The notes under the pieces were generated by a model, which did not search any database, was not told the DNA's origin, and was given only the letters and a program-made list of their open reading frames with translations. A program made the translations under genes and the position numbers. Shown one piece after another: positions 1-6,754 of a stretch of DNA of 8,010 nucleotides (position 1 is the first letter of the stretch; each line of letters begins with the position of its first letter). The DNA is from a bacterium (GTDB lineage Bacteria > DYJV01 > JALVYZ01). The DNA lies in NCBI GenBank assembly GCA_027037705.1, contig JALVYZ010000327.1, positions 1-8,010 of the forward strand, read 5' to 3'.

Positions 1-305
1 AAGTTAGGGCTTATAGAAGGTTTGTTTATAAAAGAAATTATAATAAACAAATTTTTACCATAAAAACTCCATCATCAAAAGATATTACAAGAAAAGTTCT
101 AAAAAAATTAATCAGAAATGAAGAAGAACCAGATAGAATAATTGGAATTAAATGGACATCTCATGGTATTGTAAAAAGCTGGGAATCAAAACCAGTATAT
201 GAGACAATTATTGACTTTAGCTTTATTCATGAACCAAATTCAGATAAACTTGTAATATTAACGGTTGATAAAGAAGGAAATTACTGGATTAAAACTTTGC
301 AATAA
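1..305 (+). CDS. C-terminal part of an unrecognised protein (5' end outside window)
   Basis: The frame beginning at base 3 is open to a TAA at 303-305 and gives the last 100 residues of a protein that starts upstream of the window. The visible part is basic and charged at first (VRAYRRFVYKRNYNK). It then has a stretch containing GIKWTSHGIVKSWESKPVYE and ends with a beta-strand-like segment, DKLVILTVDKEGNYWIKTLQ. I do not recognise the family with certainty. The W..GIVKSWES...IIDFSF...KLVILTV pattern loosely recalls the last blades of FG-GAP/VCBS beta-propeller lipoproteins in anaerobic Gram-negatives, but this is a weak impression. Codon use matches the neighbours. It ends 32 bp before purM on the same strand, so read-through into the purine genes is possible. 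Confidence 0.6.
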   Translation, partial: VRAYRRFVYKRNYNKQIFTIKTPSSKDITRKVLKKLIRNEEEPDRIIGIKWTSHGIVKSWESKPVYETIIDFSFIHEPNSDKLVILTVDKEGNYWIKTLQ

Positions 306-326
306 ATTTTATAATATTTTTATATA

Positions 327-334
327 AAGGGTGG
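327..334 (+). promoter_or_regulatory. Ribosome binding site of purM
   Basis: A purine-rich AAGGGTGG lies 3 nt before the ATG at 338. It is the only Shine-Dalgarno-like sequence in the otherwise A/T-only gap 306-337, and it supports the chosen purM start. Confidence 0.6.
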
Positions 335-337
335 AAG

Positions 338-1390
338 ATGGATTATAAGCAAGCTGGTGTTGATATTGAAAAAGCTAATTTTTTAATCAATAAAGTTAAA
401 TCGAAAATAAAAGAAACTTATAGGAATGAAGTAATCTCAGATATTGGTGGTTTTGCAGGTTTCTTCGACATTGTGAAGGATAAATATAGCGATCCTGTAT
501 TAGTTTCTTCTGTTGATGGAGTTGGTACAAAATTAAAGTTGGCTTTTTTATCAGGTAATCACTCAACTATAGGAATAGACCTTGTGGCGATGTGTGTTAA
601 TGATATTATTACAAATGGAGCAGAGCCTCTTTTCTTTTTAGATTATTTTGCAACAGGTAAAATAGATGACGAGACATTTACAGAAGTAATTTCAGGAATT
701 GTAGAAGGTTGTAAACTTGCAAATTGTGCTCTTTTAGGTGGAGAAACAGCTGAAATGCCAGATTTTTATCCTGAAGGTGAGTATGACCTTGCAGGATTTG
801 TTGTGGGAATTGTGGATAAAGATAAGATAATAGATGGTTCAACAATTAGAATTGGGAATAAAATTATAGGTCTTGAATCATCTGGGGTTCATAGTAATGG
901 ATATTCACTTGTGAGAAAAATATTCTTTGAAAATCCTGATGTGGACTATACTTCTCCTATTGAGGATTTAGAAAATCCGTTAATTGATGAGTTATTGATT
1001 CCAACTAAAATTTATGTAAATCCAGTTCTAAAACTTTTGAAAAATTATCAAATAAACGGGATGGCTCATATTACTGGAGGAGGATTTATTGATAATATTC
1101 CAAGAATATTGTCTGAAAAATTGAAAGCTGTAATTGATTGTCAATCTTGGCAGGCTCCAAAGATTTTCAAAATAATAAAAAATTATGGAAATGTAGATGA
1201 ATTAGAAATGTTTAAAACTTTTAATAATGGAATTGGTTATGTTTTAATAGTAGAGAATAAAGATGTTGAAGATATAATAGCTTTTTTAAATTCAATGAAT
1301 GTTAAATCTTATGAAATTGGGAAAATTGTTGAAAGAAAGGGCGAATCTCCTAAAATAGAGCTAATGGGATATTTAAATTTTTTTAAATAG
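338..1390 (+). CDS. purM: Phosphoribosylformylglycinamidine cyclo-ligase (AIR synthetase)
   Basis: PurM closes the imidazole ring in cytosolic de novo purine synthesis, converting FGAM and ATP to aminoimidazole ribotide (AIR), ADP and phosphate. The 350 residues match the usual length of about 345. Family motifs appear in order: DYKQAGVDI at the N-terminus, SVDGVGTKLKLA (58-69), NDIITNGAEPLFFLDY (88-103), GGETAEMP (134-141), GLESSGVHSNGYSLVR (178-193), AHITGGGFIDNIPR (243-256) and MFKTFNNGIGYV (291-302). The wording around 170-193 is closest to what I remember from deltaproteobacterial and Deferribacteres PurM. The ATG at 338 has a good ribosome binding site and sits at the expected N-terminus. 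purN follows after 9 nt, so the two purine genes are probably co-transcribed and co-translated. No key motif is missing. Confidence 0.97.
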   Translation: MDYKQAGVDIEKANFLINKVKSKIKETYRNEVISDIGGFAGFFDIVKDKYSDPVLVSSVDGVGTKLKLAFLSGNHSTIGIDLVAMCVNDIITNGAEPLFFLDYFATGKIDDETFTEVISGIVEGCKLANCALLGGETAEMPDFYPEGEYDLAGFVVGIVDKDKIIDGSTIRIGNKIIGLESSGVHSNGYSLVRKIFFENPDVDYTSPIEDLENPLIDELLIPTKIYVNPVLKLLKNYQINGMAHITGGGFIDNIPRILSEKLKAVIDCQSWQAPKIFKIIKNYGNVDELEMFKTFNNGIGYVLIVENKDVEDIIAFLNSMNVKSYEIGKIVERKGESPKIELMGYLNFFK

Positions 1391-1399
1391 GAGTGAATA

Positions 1400-2056
1400 A
1401 TGAAAAAACTTGGAGTGTTAATCTCAGGAAGTGGAACAAATTTACAAGCAATTATTGATAACATTGAAACTGGTTTTATCCCAGCAGAAATTTCAGTTGT
1501 AATTTCTAACAATCCAGATGCTTATGGTTTAAAAAGAGCTCAAAAGAAAAATATCCTAACCGAAGTTATAAATCATAGAGATTTTTCTTCAAGAGAGGAA
1601 TTTGAAAAAAAACTTATAGAAATTTTAAATGATTTCAATGTTGATTATGTTATTTTAGCGGGTTTTATGAGAGTATTAACAAAGTATTTTATTAATAATT
1701 TTAAAAATAGAATTTTAAATATTCATCCAGCATTGCTCCCATCTTTCCCAGGAGTTGATGCGCAAAAGCAAGCATTTGATTATGGGGTTAAATTTTCAGG
1801 TTGTACAGTTCACTTTGTAACCGAAGAAGTTGATGTTGGACCTATTATAATTCAAGCAGTGGTCCCTGTTTTACAGGAAGATACAGCTGAAAAATTACAG
1901 AAAAGGATATTAGAAAAAGAGCATATAATTTTTCCACTTGCAATTAAAATGTTAGTTGAAGAAAAATTAAAAATAGTTGGAAATAAAGTAGAATGGAAGA
2001 TACCAGTAGAAAATATTAAAGATATGTATCTTATAAACCCTTTTGTGAATTTTTAA
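1400..2056 (+). CDS. purN: Phosphoribosylglycinamide formyltransferase (GAR transformylase)
   Basis: PurN transfers a formyl group from 10-formyltetrahydrofolate to GAR, giving FGAR, two steps before PurM in purine synthesis. The 218-residue protein is slightly longer than E. coli PurN (212). Visible motifs are LGVLISGSGTNLQAIID (4-20, phosphoribosyl-substrate loop), DYVILAGFMRVLT (82-94), RILNIHPALLPSFPG (104-118) and CTVHFVTEEVDVGPIIIQ (135-152). The catalytic triad equivalent to E. coli N106/H108/D144 is present as N107, H109 and D145. A GGAG overlapping the purM stop (1390-1393) lies 6 nt before the ATG and fixes the start. The gene is folate-dependent PurN, not the formate-using PurT, which has a different fold. 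pssA begins 2 nt after its stop. Confidence 0.97.
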   Translation: MKKLGVLISGSGTNLQAIIDNIETGFIPAEISVVISNNPDAYGLKRAQKKNILTEVINHRDFSSREEFEKKLIEILNDFNVDYVILAGFMRVLTKYFINNFKNRILNIHPALLPSFPGVDAQKQAFDYGVKFSGCTVHFVTEEVDVGPIIIQAVVPVLQEDTAEKLQKRILEKEHIIFPLAIKMLVEEKLKIVGNKVEWKIPVENIKDMYLINPFVNF

Positions 2057-2058
2057 TT

Positions 2059-2787
2059 ATGGATTTTAAAAGAACAGTTTATGTACTTCCAAATTTATTT
2101 ACAACTGCAAATTTATTTTGTGGTGTGTATTCATTAATTGCAACTTTGAATCAAAAGTTTTTTCATGCTGCAATTGCAATTTTGCTTGCTAATGTTTTTG
2201 ATATTGCTGATGGAAAAGTTGCAAGAATTACAAACACTACAAGTAAATTTGGAGTTGAATACGATTCTTTATGCGATTTAGTTTCATTTGGAGTTGCTCC
2301 AGGGATCTTTATATATTGGTGGGCATTGCAACCTTTTGGTAGATTTGGATGGATGGCATCATTTATGTTTATTGCTTGTGGGGCATTAAGGCTTGCAAGA
2401 TTCAATGTTATGGTAGAAGTTGCTGAAAAGGGTAGATTTATTGGCCTTCCAATCCCAGCTGCAGCAAGTACAATTGCTGCAATGTTTTTATTTTTAACAG
2501 ATCTTAAAATTACAGGTGAAAAAAATATAATTATTCTTATTTCAACATATATCTTATCCTTTTTAATGGTAAGTAATATTCGATATTTAAGTTTTAAAGA
2601 ACTTGGATTTATAAAAAGTAAGCCATTAACTTTTTTATTCTTTATAATTTTATTATTTATTTTAATTGCATCAAAACCAGAAATTATGATATTTATCTTA
2701 CTTTTTTTATATGTAGTATCTGGACCTATTGAGTATATTTTTAAATTAAAAATTTTCAGGAGAAGTAAAAATGTCAGAAATAGTTAA
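2059..2787 (+). CDS. pssA: CDP-diacylglycerol--serine O-phosphatidyltransferase
   Basis: This is an integral inner-membrane enzyme that makes phosphatidylserine from CDP-diacylglycerol and L-serine. It carries the complete CDP-alcohol phosphotransferase signature D48-x2-D51-G52-x2-A55-R56-x8-G65-x3-D69-x3-D73, whose aspartates bind Mg2+ and the CDP moiety. [12 protein letters not shown] (11-22), VSFGVAPG (75-82) and ALRLARFN (109-116) are typical of the PssA subgroup, the membrane-spanning (Bacillus-like) class rather than the phospholipase-D-like E. coli enzyme. Hydrophobic stretches near 13-30, 34-50, 96-112, 128-147, 155-172, 188-204 and 207-223 fit a polytopic protein. The start is only 2 nt after the purN stop and no Shine-Dalgarno is visible, so translation probably depends on coupling to purN. 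Its last 17 nt overlap leuA in another frame. No psd (decarboxylase) gene is in the window. The related phosphatidylglycerophosphate synthase is less likely, given the motifs and the leuA neighbour. Confidence 0.92.
   Translation: MDFKRTVYVLPNLFTTANLFCGVYSLIATLNQKFFHAAIAILLANVFDIADGKVARITNTTSKFGVEYDSLCDLVSFGVAPGIFIYWWALQPFGRFGWMASFMFIACGALRLARFNVMVEVAEKGRFIGLPIPAAASTIAAMFLFLTDLKITGEKNIIILISTYILSFLMVSNIRYLSFKELGFIKSKPLTFLFFIILLFILIASKPEIMIFILLFLYVVSGPIEYIFKLKIFRRSKNVRNS
2758..2762 (+). promoter_or_regulatory. Ribosome binding site of leuA inside the end of pssA
   Basis: AGGAG lies within the pssA coding sequence, 8 nt before the ATG at 2771. It selects that ATG as the leuA start even though this makes the genes overlap by 17 nt. 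It is one of the clearest Shine-Dalgarno sequences in the window, so leuA can recruit ribosomes independently of pssA. Confidence 0.75.
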
Positions 2788-4294
2788 AATATTTGATACA
2801 ACTTTAAGAGACGGGGAACAATCTCCTGGAGCAAGTATGACTATTGAAGAAAAACTAAAAATAGCAAGAAACTTAGAAAAATTAAATGTTGATATAATAG
2901 AGGCAGGTTTTCCAATTGCAAGTGAAGGAGATTTTGAAGCAGTTAAATTAATTGCACAAGAAATTAAAGGGTGTGAAATTGCTGGGCTTGCAAGAGCAAA
3001 TGAAGCAGACATTGAAAGAGCTTATGAAGCAATAAAATATTCTGATATGCCAAGGATCCATACATTCATTGCTACAAGCCCAATTCATATGGAATATAAA
3101 CTCAGGATGAAACCAGAAAATGTTATTGAAAGAGCAGTTCATGCTGTGAGATATGCTACAAAATTTACCTCAAATGTTGAATTTTCAGCAGAAGACGCAA
3201 CAAGGAGTGAGCTTGATTTTCTTGTTAAAATTTTTTCTGCTGTGATAAAAGCTGGAGCAAAAGTTATAAATGTGCCTGATACTGTTGGATATACAGTCCC
3301 AGAAGAGTATTCAAAAATTATATCATATTTATTTGAACATGTGGATGGAATTGAAAATGTTACAGTAAGTGTTCATTGTCATAACGATTTAGGTCTTGCA
3401 GTGGCAAACTCCATAGCAGCTGTTAAAGCTGGTGCACGACAGATAGAGACTACTATTAATGGGATTGGTGAAAGAGCTGGTAATGCTGCAATGGAAGAGA
3501 TCGTTATGATTTTTAAAACAAGAAACGATGTATATCCATTTGATACTAATATAAACACAGAATATATCTATCCTACAAGTAGACTTGTTAGCCAAATAAC
3601 AGGTTTTCCTGTCCAGCCAAACAAGGCTATTGTAGGGAAAAATGCATTTATGCATGAATCTGGTATTCATCAAGATGGTGTTTTAAAAGCAAAAGAAACC
3701 TATGAAATTATGAAGCCAGAGACAATTGGAATAAAAAGTGATTCAATAGTTTTAGGTAAGCATTCAGGAAGACATGCTTTTAAAAATAAATTATACACTC
3801 TTGGTTATGAATTAAATGATGAAGATTTTGAAAAAGCTTTTAAAGCTTTTAAAAGAATTGCAGATAAAAAGAAGGAAGTTTATGATGAAGATATTGATGC
3901 AATAATAGCTGAATATATTTATAGAATACCAGAAAAATATGAATTAAAATATATAAACATTAACTGTGGAACATTTGCAAAACCATCTGCAACAATATTA
4001 ATGAGGGTTGGAAATGAAGAAGTCCTAAAAGCCTCATTTGGAGATGGACCTGTAGATGCAGCATTTAAAACAATAAAAGAAATTACAGGAATTGATTGTA
4101 AATTAGTGGAGTATTCAGTTAAATCTATTACTGGTGGAACTGATGCATTAGGTGAAGTTACTACAAGAATTGAATATAAAGGGAAACAGGTTACTGGTCA
4201 AGGAGCTGATACAGATATTATTGTTGCAAGTGCAAAAGCTTTTGTTAATGCATTAAACAAACTTGCATATAGATTGGAAAACTGGGTAAAATAA
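2771..4294 (+). CDS. leuA: 2-isopropylmalate synthase
   Basis: LeuA condenses acetyl-CoA with 2-oxoisovalerate, the committed step of leucine synthesis in the cytosol. The 507 residues fit the full-length bacterial type (E. coli 523). The catalytic TIM barrel shows [17 protein letters not shown] (7-23), [15 protein letters not shown] (137-151), [14 protein letters not shown] (201-214) and [14 protein letters not shown] (230-243). Metal ligands are D14, H202, H204 and N238. Linker motifs [12 protein letters not shown] (295-306) and GKHSGRHAF (329-337) follow. The C-terminal regulatory domain (from about 390) is complete, with [10 protein letters not shown] (426-435) and [10 protein letters not shown] (454-463), so leucine feedback inhibition is expected by family knowledge. 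The close match to E. coli LeuA favours leucine synthesis over citramalate synthase. No leader peptide, T-box or attenuator can be placed upstream, because the upstream DNA is pssA coding sequence. Confidence 0.96.
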   Translation: MSEIVKIFDTTLRDGEQSPGASMTIEEKLKIARNLEKLNVDIIEAGFPIASEGDFEAVKLIAQEIKGCEIAGLARANEADIERAYEAIKYSDMPRIHTFIATSPIHMEYKLRMKPENVIERAVHAVRYATKFTSNVEFSAEDATRSELDFLVKIFSAVIKAGAKVINVPDTVGYTVPEEYSKIISYLFEHVDGIENVTVSVHCHNDLGLAVANSIAAVKAGARQIETTINGIGERAGNAAMEEIVMIFKTRNDVYPFDTNINTEYIYPTSRLVSQITGFPVQPNKAIVGKNAFMHESGIHQDGVLKAKETYEIMKPETIGIKSDSIVLGKHSGRHAFKNKLYTLGYELNDEDFEKAFKAFKRIADKKKEVYDEDIDAIIAEYIYRIPEKYELKYININCGTFAKPSATILMRVGNEEVLKASFGDGPVDAAFKTIKEITGIDCKLVEYSVKSITGGTDALGEVTTRIEYKGKQVTGQGADTDIIVASAKAFVNALNKLAYRLENWVK

Positions 4295-4301
4295 AGGGCT
4301 T

Positions 4302-4329
4302 AAGGTTGAGGGATGAAGGTTGAAGGTTA
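4302..4329 (+). repeat. Degenerate heptanucleotide tandem repeat, four units
   Basis: Four consecutive 7-mers read AAGGTTG (4302), AGGGATG (4309), AAGGTTG (4316) and AAGGTTA (4323). They form the purine-rich 5' arm of the hairpin after leuA. This stretch is clearly richer in G than its surroundings. It may be a dispersed intergenic repeat rather than a plain terminator, but one copy cannot show this. Confidence 0.5.
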
Positions 4330-4365
4330 TGTCTCTTCCACCTCCTACCTTCATCCTTTGATTTT
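4302..4365 (+). terminator. Long hairpin with T-run ending the purM-leuA operon
   Basis: Bases 4302-4327 pair with 4340-4365 around a 12-nt loop. Of 26 positions, 24 pair (counting G-U), with mismatches at 4321/4346 and 4323/4344. The core GGATGAAGGT (4311-4320) / ACCTTCATCC (4347-4356) is perfect. Six Ts at 4362-4367 follow the core, consistent with an intrinsic terminator for leuA. The T-run overlaps the stop codon of the convergent aminotransferase gene. On the other strand the stem is followed only by a mixed T-rich stretch, so termination of the aminotransferase transcript here is possible but weaker. Confidence 0.7.
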
Positions 4366-5550
4366 TTATAAATTATAATATTTTCCCAATTCAATCCATG
4401 CTTTTTCAGAATTTACAATTGTATCATAATCTACACAATACGCTACTCTAAAATGAGATTTTCTTCCAAAACCACTGCCAGGAACAAGTAATAATTTAAA
4501 TTGTTGAGCAGTTTTTATAAATTCAACATCATCTTCTATTGGTGTTTTAGGAAAAAAGTAAAATGCTCCCTCTGGTTTTTTAAATTTAAAGCCAGCAGAT
4601 GTCATTATGTCATATAAAGTATCTCTATTTTTTTTGTAAAAATTTATATCAACTTTTTCATCTAATAATTTAGCAACTGCTCTTTGCATTAATGCTGGAG
4701 CACTAACAAATCCAAGAGTCCTATTGCAGAATATTAGCGCATTCATAAGACTATTGTAATCTTTTATCTCTGGATTTACAGCAATATAACCAATTCTTTC
4801 TCCTGCTAATGATAAATCTTTTGAAAATGAATAGACAATAATTGAGTGTTGGTAACTTTTTAAAATTGAAGGAATTTCAACATTATCATACACTAATTTT
4901 TTGTATGGTTCATCACTTATTAAATAAATAACCTTTCCATATTCTCTATTTTTCTTTTCAAGTATTTCAACTAATTTATTTATTTCTTCTTGATAATATA
5001 TTCTTCCTGTTGGATTATTTGGTGAATTTATAATAAGTGCTTTTGTTTTTTCAGTAATAGCATTTTCTAAATTTTCATAATTTAAGCTAAAATCTTCATT
5101 AGATTCAACTAATTTTAAAGTGGCGCCAACATAGTCTGCATAAAATCTATATTCAACAAAAAATGGTGAAATAGTTAATATTTCCTCTCCTGGATTTGTT
5201 ATTGCATGTAAAACAACACTTAATCCACCACCTGCTCCACAGCACATAACAATACAATTTTCATTCAAATTTAACCCTTCAGTTTTATTTAAATAACCAG
5301 CTATTTCTTTTCTAACAAAAGGGAAACCTGCATTAGGCATATAGCTATGCATCATTGGTGTTGGATCATCTATTAATTCTTTTACGACACTTTTAAATTT
5401 TTCAGGGGGTTCTAAGTTTGGATTCCCAAGAGAAAAATCAAAGACATTTTCTTTTCCATATTTCTGCTTTAATAAAGCTCCTTCTTCAAACATCTTTCTT
5501 ATCCATGAGGAGCTCTCAAGAAATTTATTAATTTTTAATGAAATATTCAT
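4366..5550 (-). CDS. PLP-dependent aminotransferase, class I/II (substrate unknown)
   Basis: This is a cytosolic fold-type I aminotransferase of 394 residues, the usual length for the AspB-like (COG0436) group. Landmarks are FSLGNPNLEPP (39-49), MHSYMPNAGFPFVRKEIAGYL (67-87), CGAGGGLSVVL (104-114), INSPNNPTGRIY (174-185, with cofactor-contacting N179), LISDEPYKKLVYD (210-222, with PLP-ring D213 and Y216), YSFSKDLSLAGERIGY (240-255, with Schiff-base lysine K244), and R368 in HFRVAYC as the likely substrate-carboxylate arginine. I recall a close subfamily, common in Clostridia, with the same NAGxPxVR and SKxLSLxGERIGY wording, usually annotated only as an aminotransferase. The donor amino acid cannot be read from sequence. 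The ATG at 5548-5550 is fixed by a strong ribosome binding site. The gene is single, convergent with leuA and divergent from xseB, so it has its own promoter. Confidence 0.93.
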   Translation of the reverse strand: MNISLKINKFLESSSWIRKMFEEGALLKQKYGKENVFDFSLGNPNLEPPEKFKSVVKELIDDPTPMMHSYMPNAGFPFVRKEIAGYLNKTEGLNLNENCIVMCCGAGGGLSVVLHAITNPGEEILTISPFFVEYRFYADYVGATLKLVESNEDFSLNYENLENAITEKTKALIINSPNNPTGRIYYQEEINKLVEILEKKNREYGKVIYLISDEPYKKLVYDNVEIPSILKSYQHSIIVYSFSKDLSLAGERIGYIAVNPEIKDYNSLMNALIFCNRTLGFVSAPALMQRAVAKLLDEKVDINFYKKNRDTLYDIMTSAGFKFKKPEGAFYFFPKTPIEDDVEFIKTAQQFKLLLVPGSGFGRKSHFRVAYCVDYDTIVNSEKAWIELGKYYNL

Positions 5551-5555
5551 CTTTT

Positions 5556-5563
5556 CACCTCCT
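5556..5563 (-). promoter_or_regulatory. Strong ribosome binding site of the aminotransferase gene
   Basis: On the - strand AGGAGGTG ends 5 nt before the ATG. This is a near-perfect anti-16S match and the best in the window. It contrasts with the absent or weak sites before pssA, xseB, ispA and dxs. Confidence 0.85.
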
Positions 5564-5569
5564 GTTTAG

Positions 5570-5575
5570 TATAAT
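5570..5575 (+). promoter_or_regulatory. Possible -10 box for the xseB-ispA-dxs cluster
   Basis: A perfect TATAAT on the + strand forms one half of the 12-bp palindrome TATAATATTATA (5570-5581), whose other half is the aminotransferase -10. The -35 region upstream is poor (TTCATC at 18 nt spacing). An alternative is TTGATA (5606-5611), 17 nt, TAAAGT (5629-5634), which would give an almost leaderless xseB transcript. The choice between them cannot be made from sequence. Confidence 0.25.
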
Positions 5576-5604
5576 ATTATATAAAAATTTTTAACCTTTG
5601 TAAA
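5576..5604 (-). promoter_or_regulatory. Sigma70-type promoter of the aminotransferase gene
   Basis: Reading the - strand, TTTACA (5604-5599) is followed after exactly 17 nt by a perfect TATAAT (5581-5576). Transcription would start near 5568-5570, only a few bases before the ribosome binding site, giving a leader of about 20 nt. Such AT-rich DNA yields chance -10 boxes. The combination of near-consensus hexamers, ideal spacing and correct position makes this the best-supported promoter here. Confidence 0.65.
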
Positions 5605-5642
5605 GTTGATATTTTTTAAATTTTATTGTAAAGTCCCAAATT

Positions 5643-5861
5643 ATGAATAAAAAAATTACATTTGAAGAAGCAATAAAAAAACTTGAGAAAATAGTAGAAG
5701 AATTAGAAAAAGGTGAAATTCCATTGGAGAAATCTATTAAGTTGTTTGAAGAAGGAATGAAACTATCTAAATTTTGTAATGAAAAATTAAACGAAATTGA
5801 AACAAAGATTAAAGTTATTACTGGCAAAGATAAAAATGGTCCAATTTTAGAAGATTTTTAA
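5643..5861 (+). CDS. xseB: Exodeoxyribonuclease VII small subunit
   Basis: XseB is the small helical subunit that binds the large catalytic subunit XseA. Together they form exonuclease VII, which degrades single-stranded DNA from both ends to oligonucleotides. The 72-residue protein (E. coli 80) has the characteristic helical hairpin: TFEEAIKKLEKIVEELEKGEIPLEKSIKLFEEGMKL (residues 6-41), followed by a second helix with CNEKLNEIETKI (45-56). The central L-EKGEIPLEKSI turn is the family signature. No in-frame ATG, GTG or TTG lies just upstream and no Shine-Dalgarno precedes the ATG, so the start rests on family length. Its stop codon shares one base with the ispA start, which ties it to the isoprenoid genes in the widespread xseB-ispA-dxs order. 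xseA is not in the window. Confidence 0.93.
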   Translation: MNKKITFEEAIKKLEKIVEELEKGEIPLEKSIKLFEEGMKLSKFCNEKLNEIETKIKVITGKDKNGPILEDF

Positions 5862-6754
5862 TGGAATTAAAAAACTATCTTAAGGATAAAAAACAATTAT
5901 TTGATAAAAAAATTATTGAAATTTTAAATTCAATATCAACAGGTGTTCCTGAAATTCTTTATAAAGCTATGAAATATAGTCTTGAAGTTGGTGGAAAAAG
6001 ATTAAGGCCAATTTTGACATATGCAACTTGTGAGGCATTAGAAGGGGATACTGATGATGCAATAACTGTTGGATGTGCAATTGAATTTATTCATACTTAT
6101 TCTTTAATCCATGATGATTTACCTGCAATGGATGACGACAATTTAAGAAGAGGAATGCCAACAAATCATAAAGTTTTTGGTGAAGCAATTGCTATTTTAG
6201 CAGGTGATGCTCTTTTATCTGATGCATTTTATATTTTAAGTGAAAAAAAATTTTTTAAATCATTAAATAGTGAAAAAATTGTAAAAATAATAAGTTTTTT
6301 ATCAAAATCAATTGGTTCAAGTGGAATGGTGGGTGGACAGGTATATGATTTAATATATGAGAAAAAACCTGTTACTGAACAAGATGTAAAAAAAATTCAT
6401 ATAAATAAAACTTCAAAATTAATAACAGCAGCAATATATTCTGGGGCAGTTATCGCAGAAGATGAGGTATGGAAAATTGAAAAATTAAAAATATTTGGAG
6501 AAAAAATTGGTCTTTCATTTCAGATAATAGATGATATTCTTGATTTAATTTCAGATTCTAAAACTCTTGGAAAAGATGCAAAATCTGATTTAAAAAAAGG
6601 AAAAGCCACATACCCAAAGGTTTTTGGTCTTGAAAAATCAAAAGAGATTGCAATAAATTTAATAAATGAAGCTAAAAAAGAAATAGAATTTTTAAAAGAT
6701 AAAGGTAAAGTTTTAACAGGTATTGCAAACTATTTTATAGAAAGAGTTAATTAA
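5861..6754 (+). CDS. ispA: Polyprenyl synthetase, probable farnesyl diphosphate synthase
   Basis: This cytosolic, Mg2+-dependent trans-prenyltransferase condenses isopentenyl diphosphate with allylic diphosphates. The 297 residues match bacterial IspA (E. coli 299). Motifs are GGKRLRP (44-50, substrate lysine and arginines), first aspartate-rich motif D85-D-L-P-A-M-D91 followed by LRRG (95-98), GDALLSDAF (115-123), MVGGQVYDL (156-164), NKTSKLI (182-188), and second aspartate-rich motif in FQIIDDILD (220-228). The two-residue insert in the first motif and Y80 five residues before D85 (HTYSLIHDD) are the bacterial type II FPP synthase pattern, suggesting a C15 product. C20 (GGPP) synthesis cannot be excluded. 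Translation probably starts by coupling, since the ATG overlaps the xseB stop by one base and no Shine-Dalgarno is seen. dxs begins directly after its stop. Confidence 0.95.
   Translation: MELKNYLKDKKQLFDKKIIEILNSISTGVPEILYKAMKYSLEVGGKRLRPILTYATCEALEGDTDDAITVGCAIEFIHTYSLIHDDLPAMDDDNLRRGMPTNHKVFGEAIAILAGDALLSDAFYILSEKKFFKSLNSEKIVKIISFLSKSIGSSGMVGGQVYDLIYEKKPVTEQDVKKIHINKTSKLITAAIYSGAVIAEDEVWKIEKLKIFGEKIGLSFQIIDDILDLISDSKTLGKDAKSDLKKGKATYPKVFGLEKSKEIAINLINEAKKEIEFLKDKGKVLTGIANYFIERVN

Noticed and set aside
310-326. TATAAT at 310-315 and TATATA at 321-326 before purM as a promoter
   Set aside because: No acceptable -35 lies 16-18 nt upstream of TATAAT. The pair TTGCAA (297-302)/TATATA would start transcription inside the ribosome binding site. 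In such AT-rich DNA this is weak, and read-through from the upstream gene is equally likely.
1309-1512. Open frame on the - strand across the purM/purN junction
   Set aside because: It lies antisense to two well-supported genes, has no family motif and no ribosome binding site; it is a shadow frame.
2650-2770. Leucine leader peptide, T-box or other riboswitch upstream of leuA
   Set aside because: This stretch is pssA coding sequence encoding its last membrane segments. I found no T-box sequence, leucine-codon run in a separate short frame, or terminator hairpin.
2163-3142. Three - strand open frames opposite pssA and leuA
   Set aside because: All are antisense to clear coding sequence with intact family motifs, and the translations look like composition-driven shadows.
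3389-3673. - strand open frame opposite leuA
   Set aside because: Cys/His/Asn-rich composition typical of a reverse-frame shadow; it lies opposite the catalytic HCH and GNAA motifs of LeuA.
2771-4294. Citramalate synthase (CimA) or homocitrate synthase instead of LeuA
   Set aside because: Motif wording ([44 protein letters not shown]) and the C-terminal domain follow E. coli LeuA closely over the full length.
4302-4329. Start of a CRISPR array or VNTR
   Set aside because: The units are only 7 nt, contiguous without spacers, degenerate and just four in number; they form one arm of a hairpin.
5591-5827. - strand open frame opposite xseB
   Set aside because: It lies over the xseB signature sequence and the intergenic promoter region, and has no recognisable motif.
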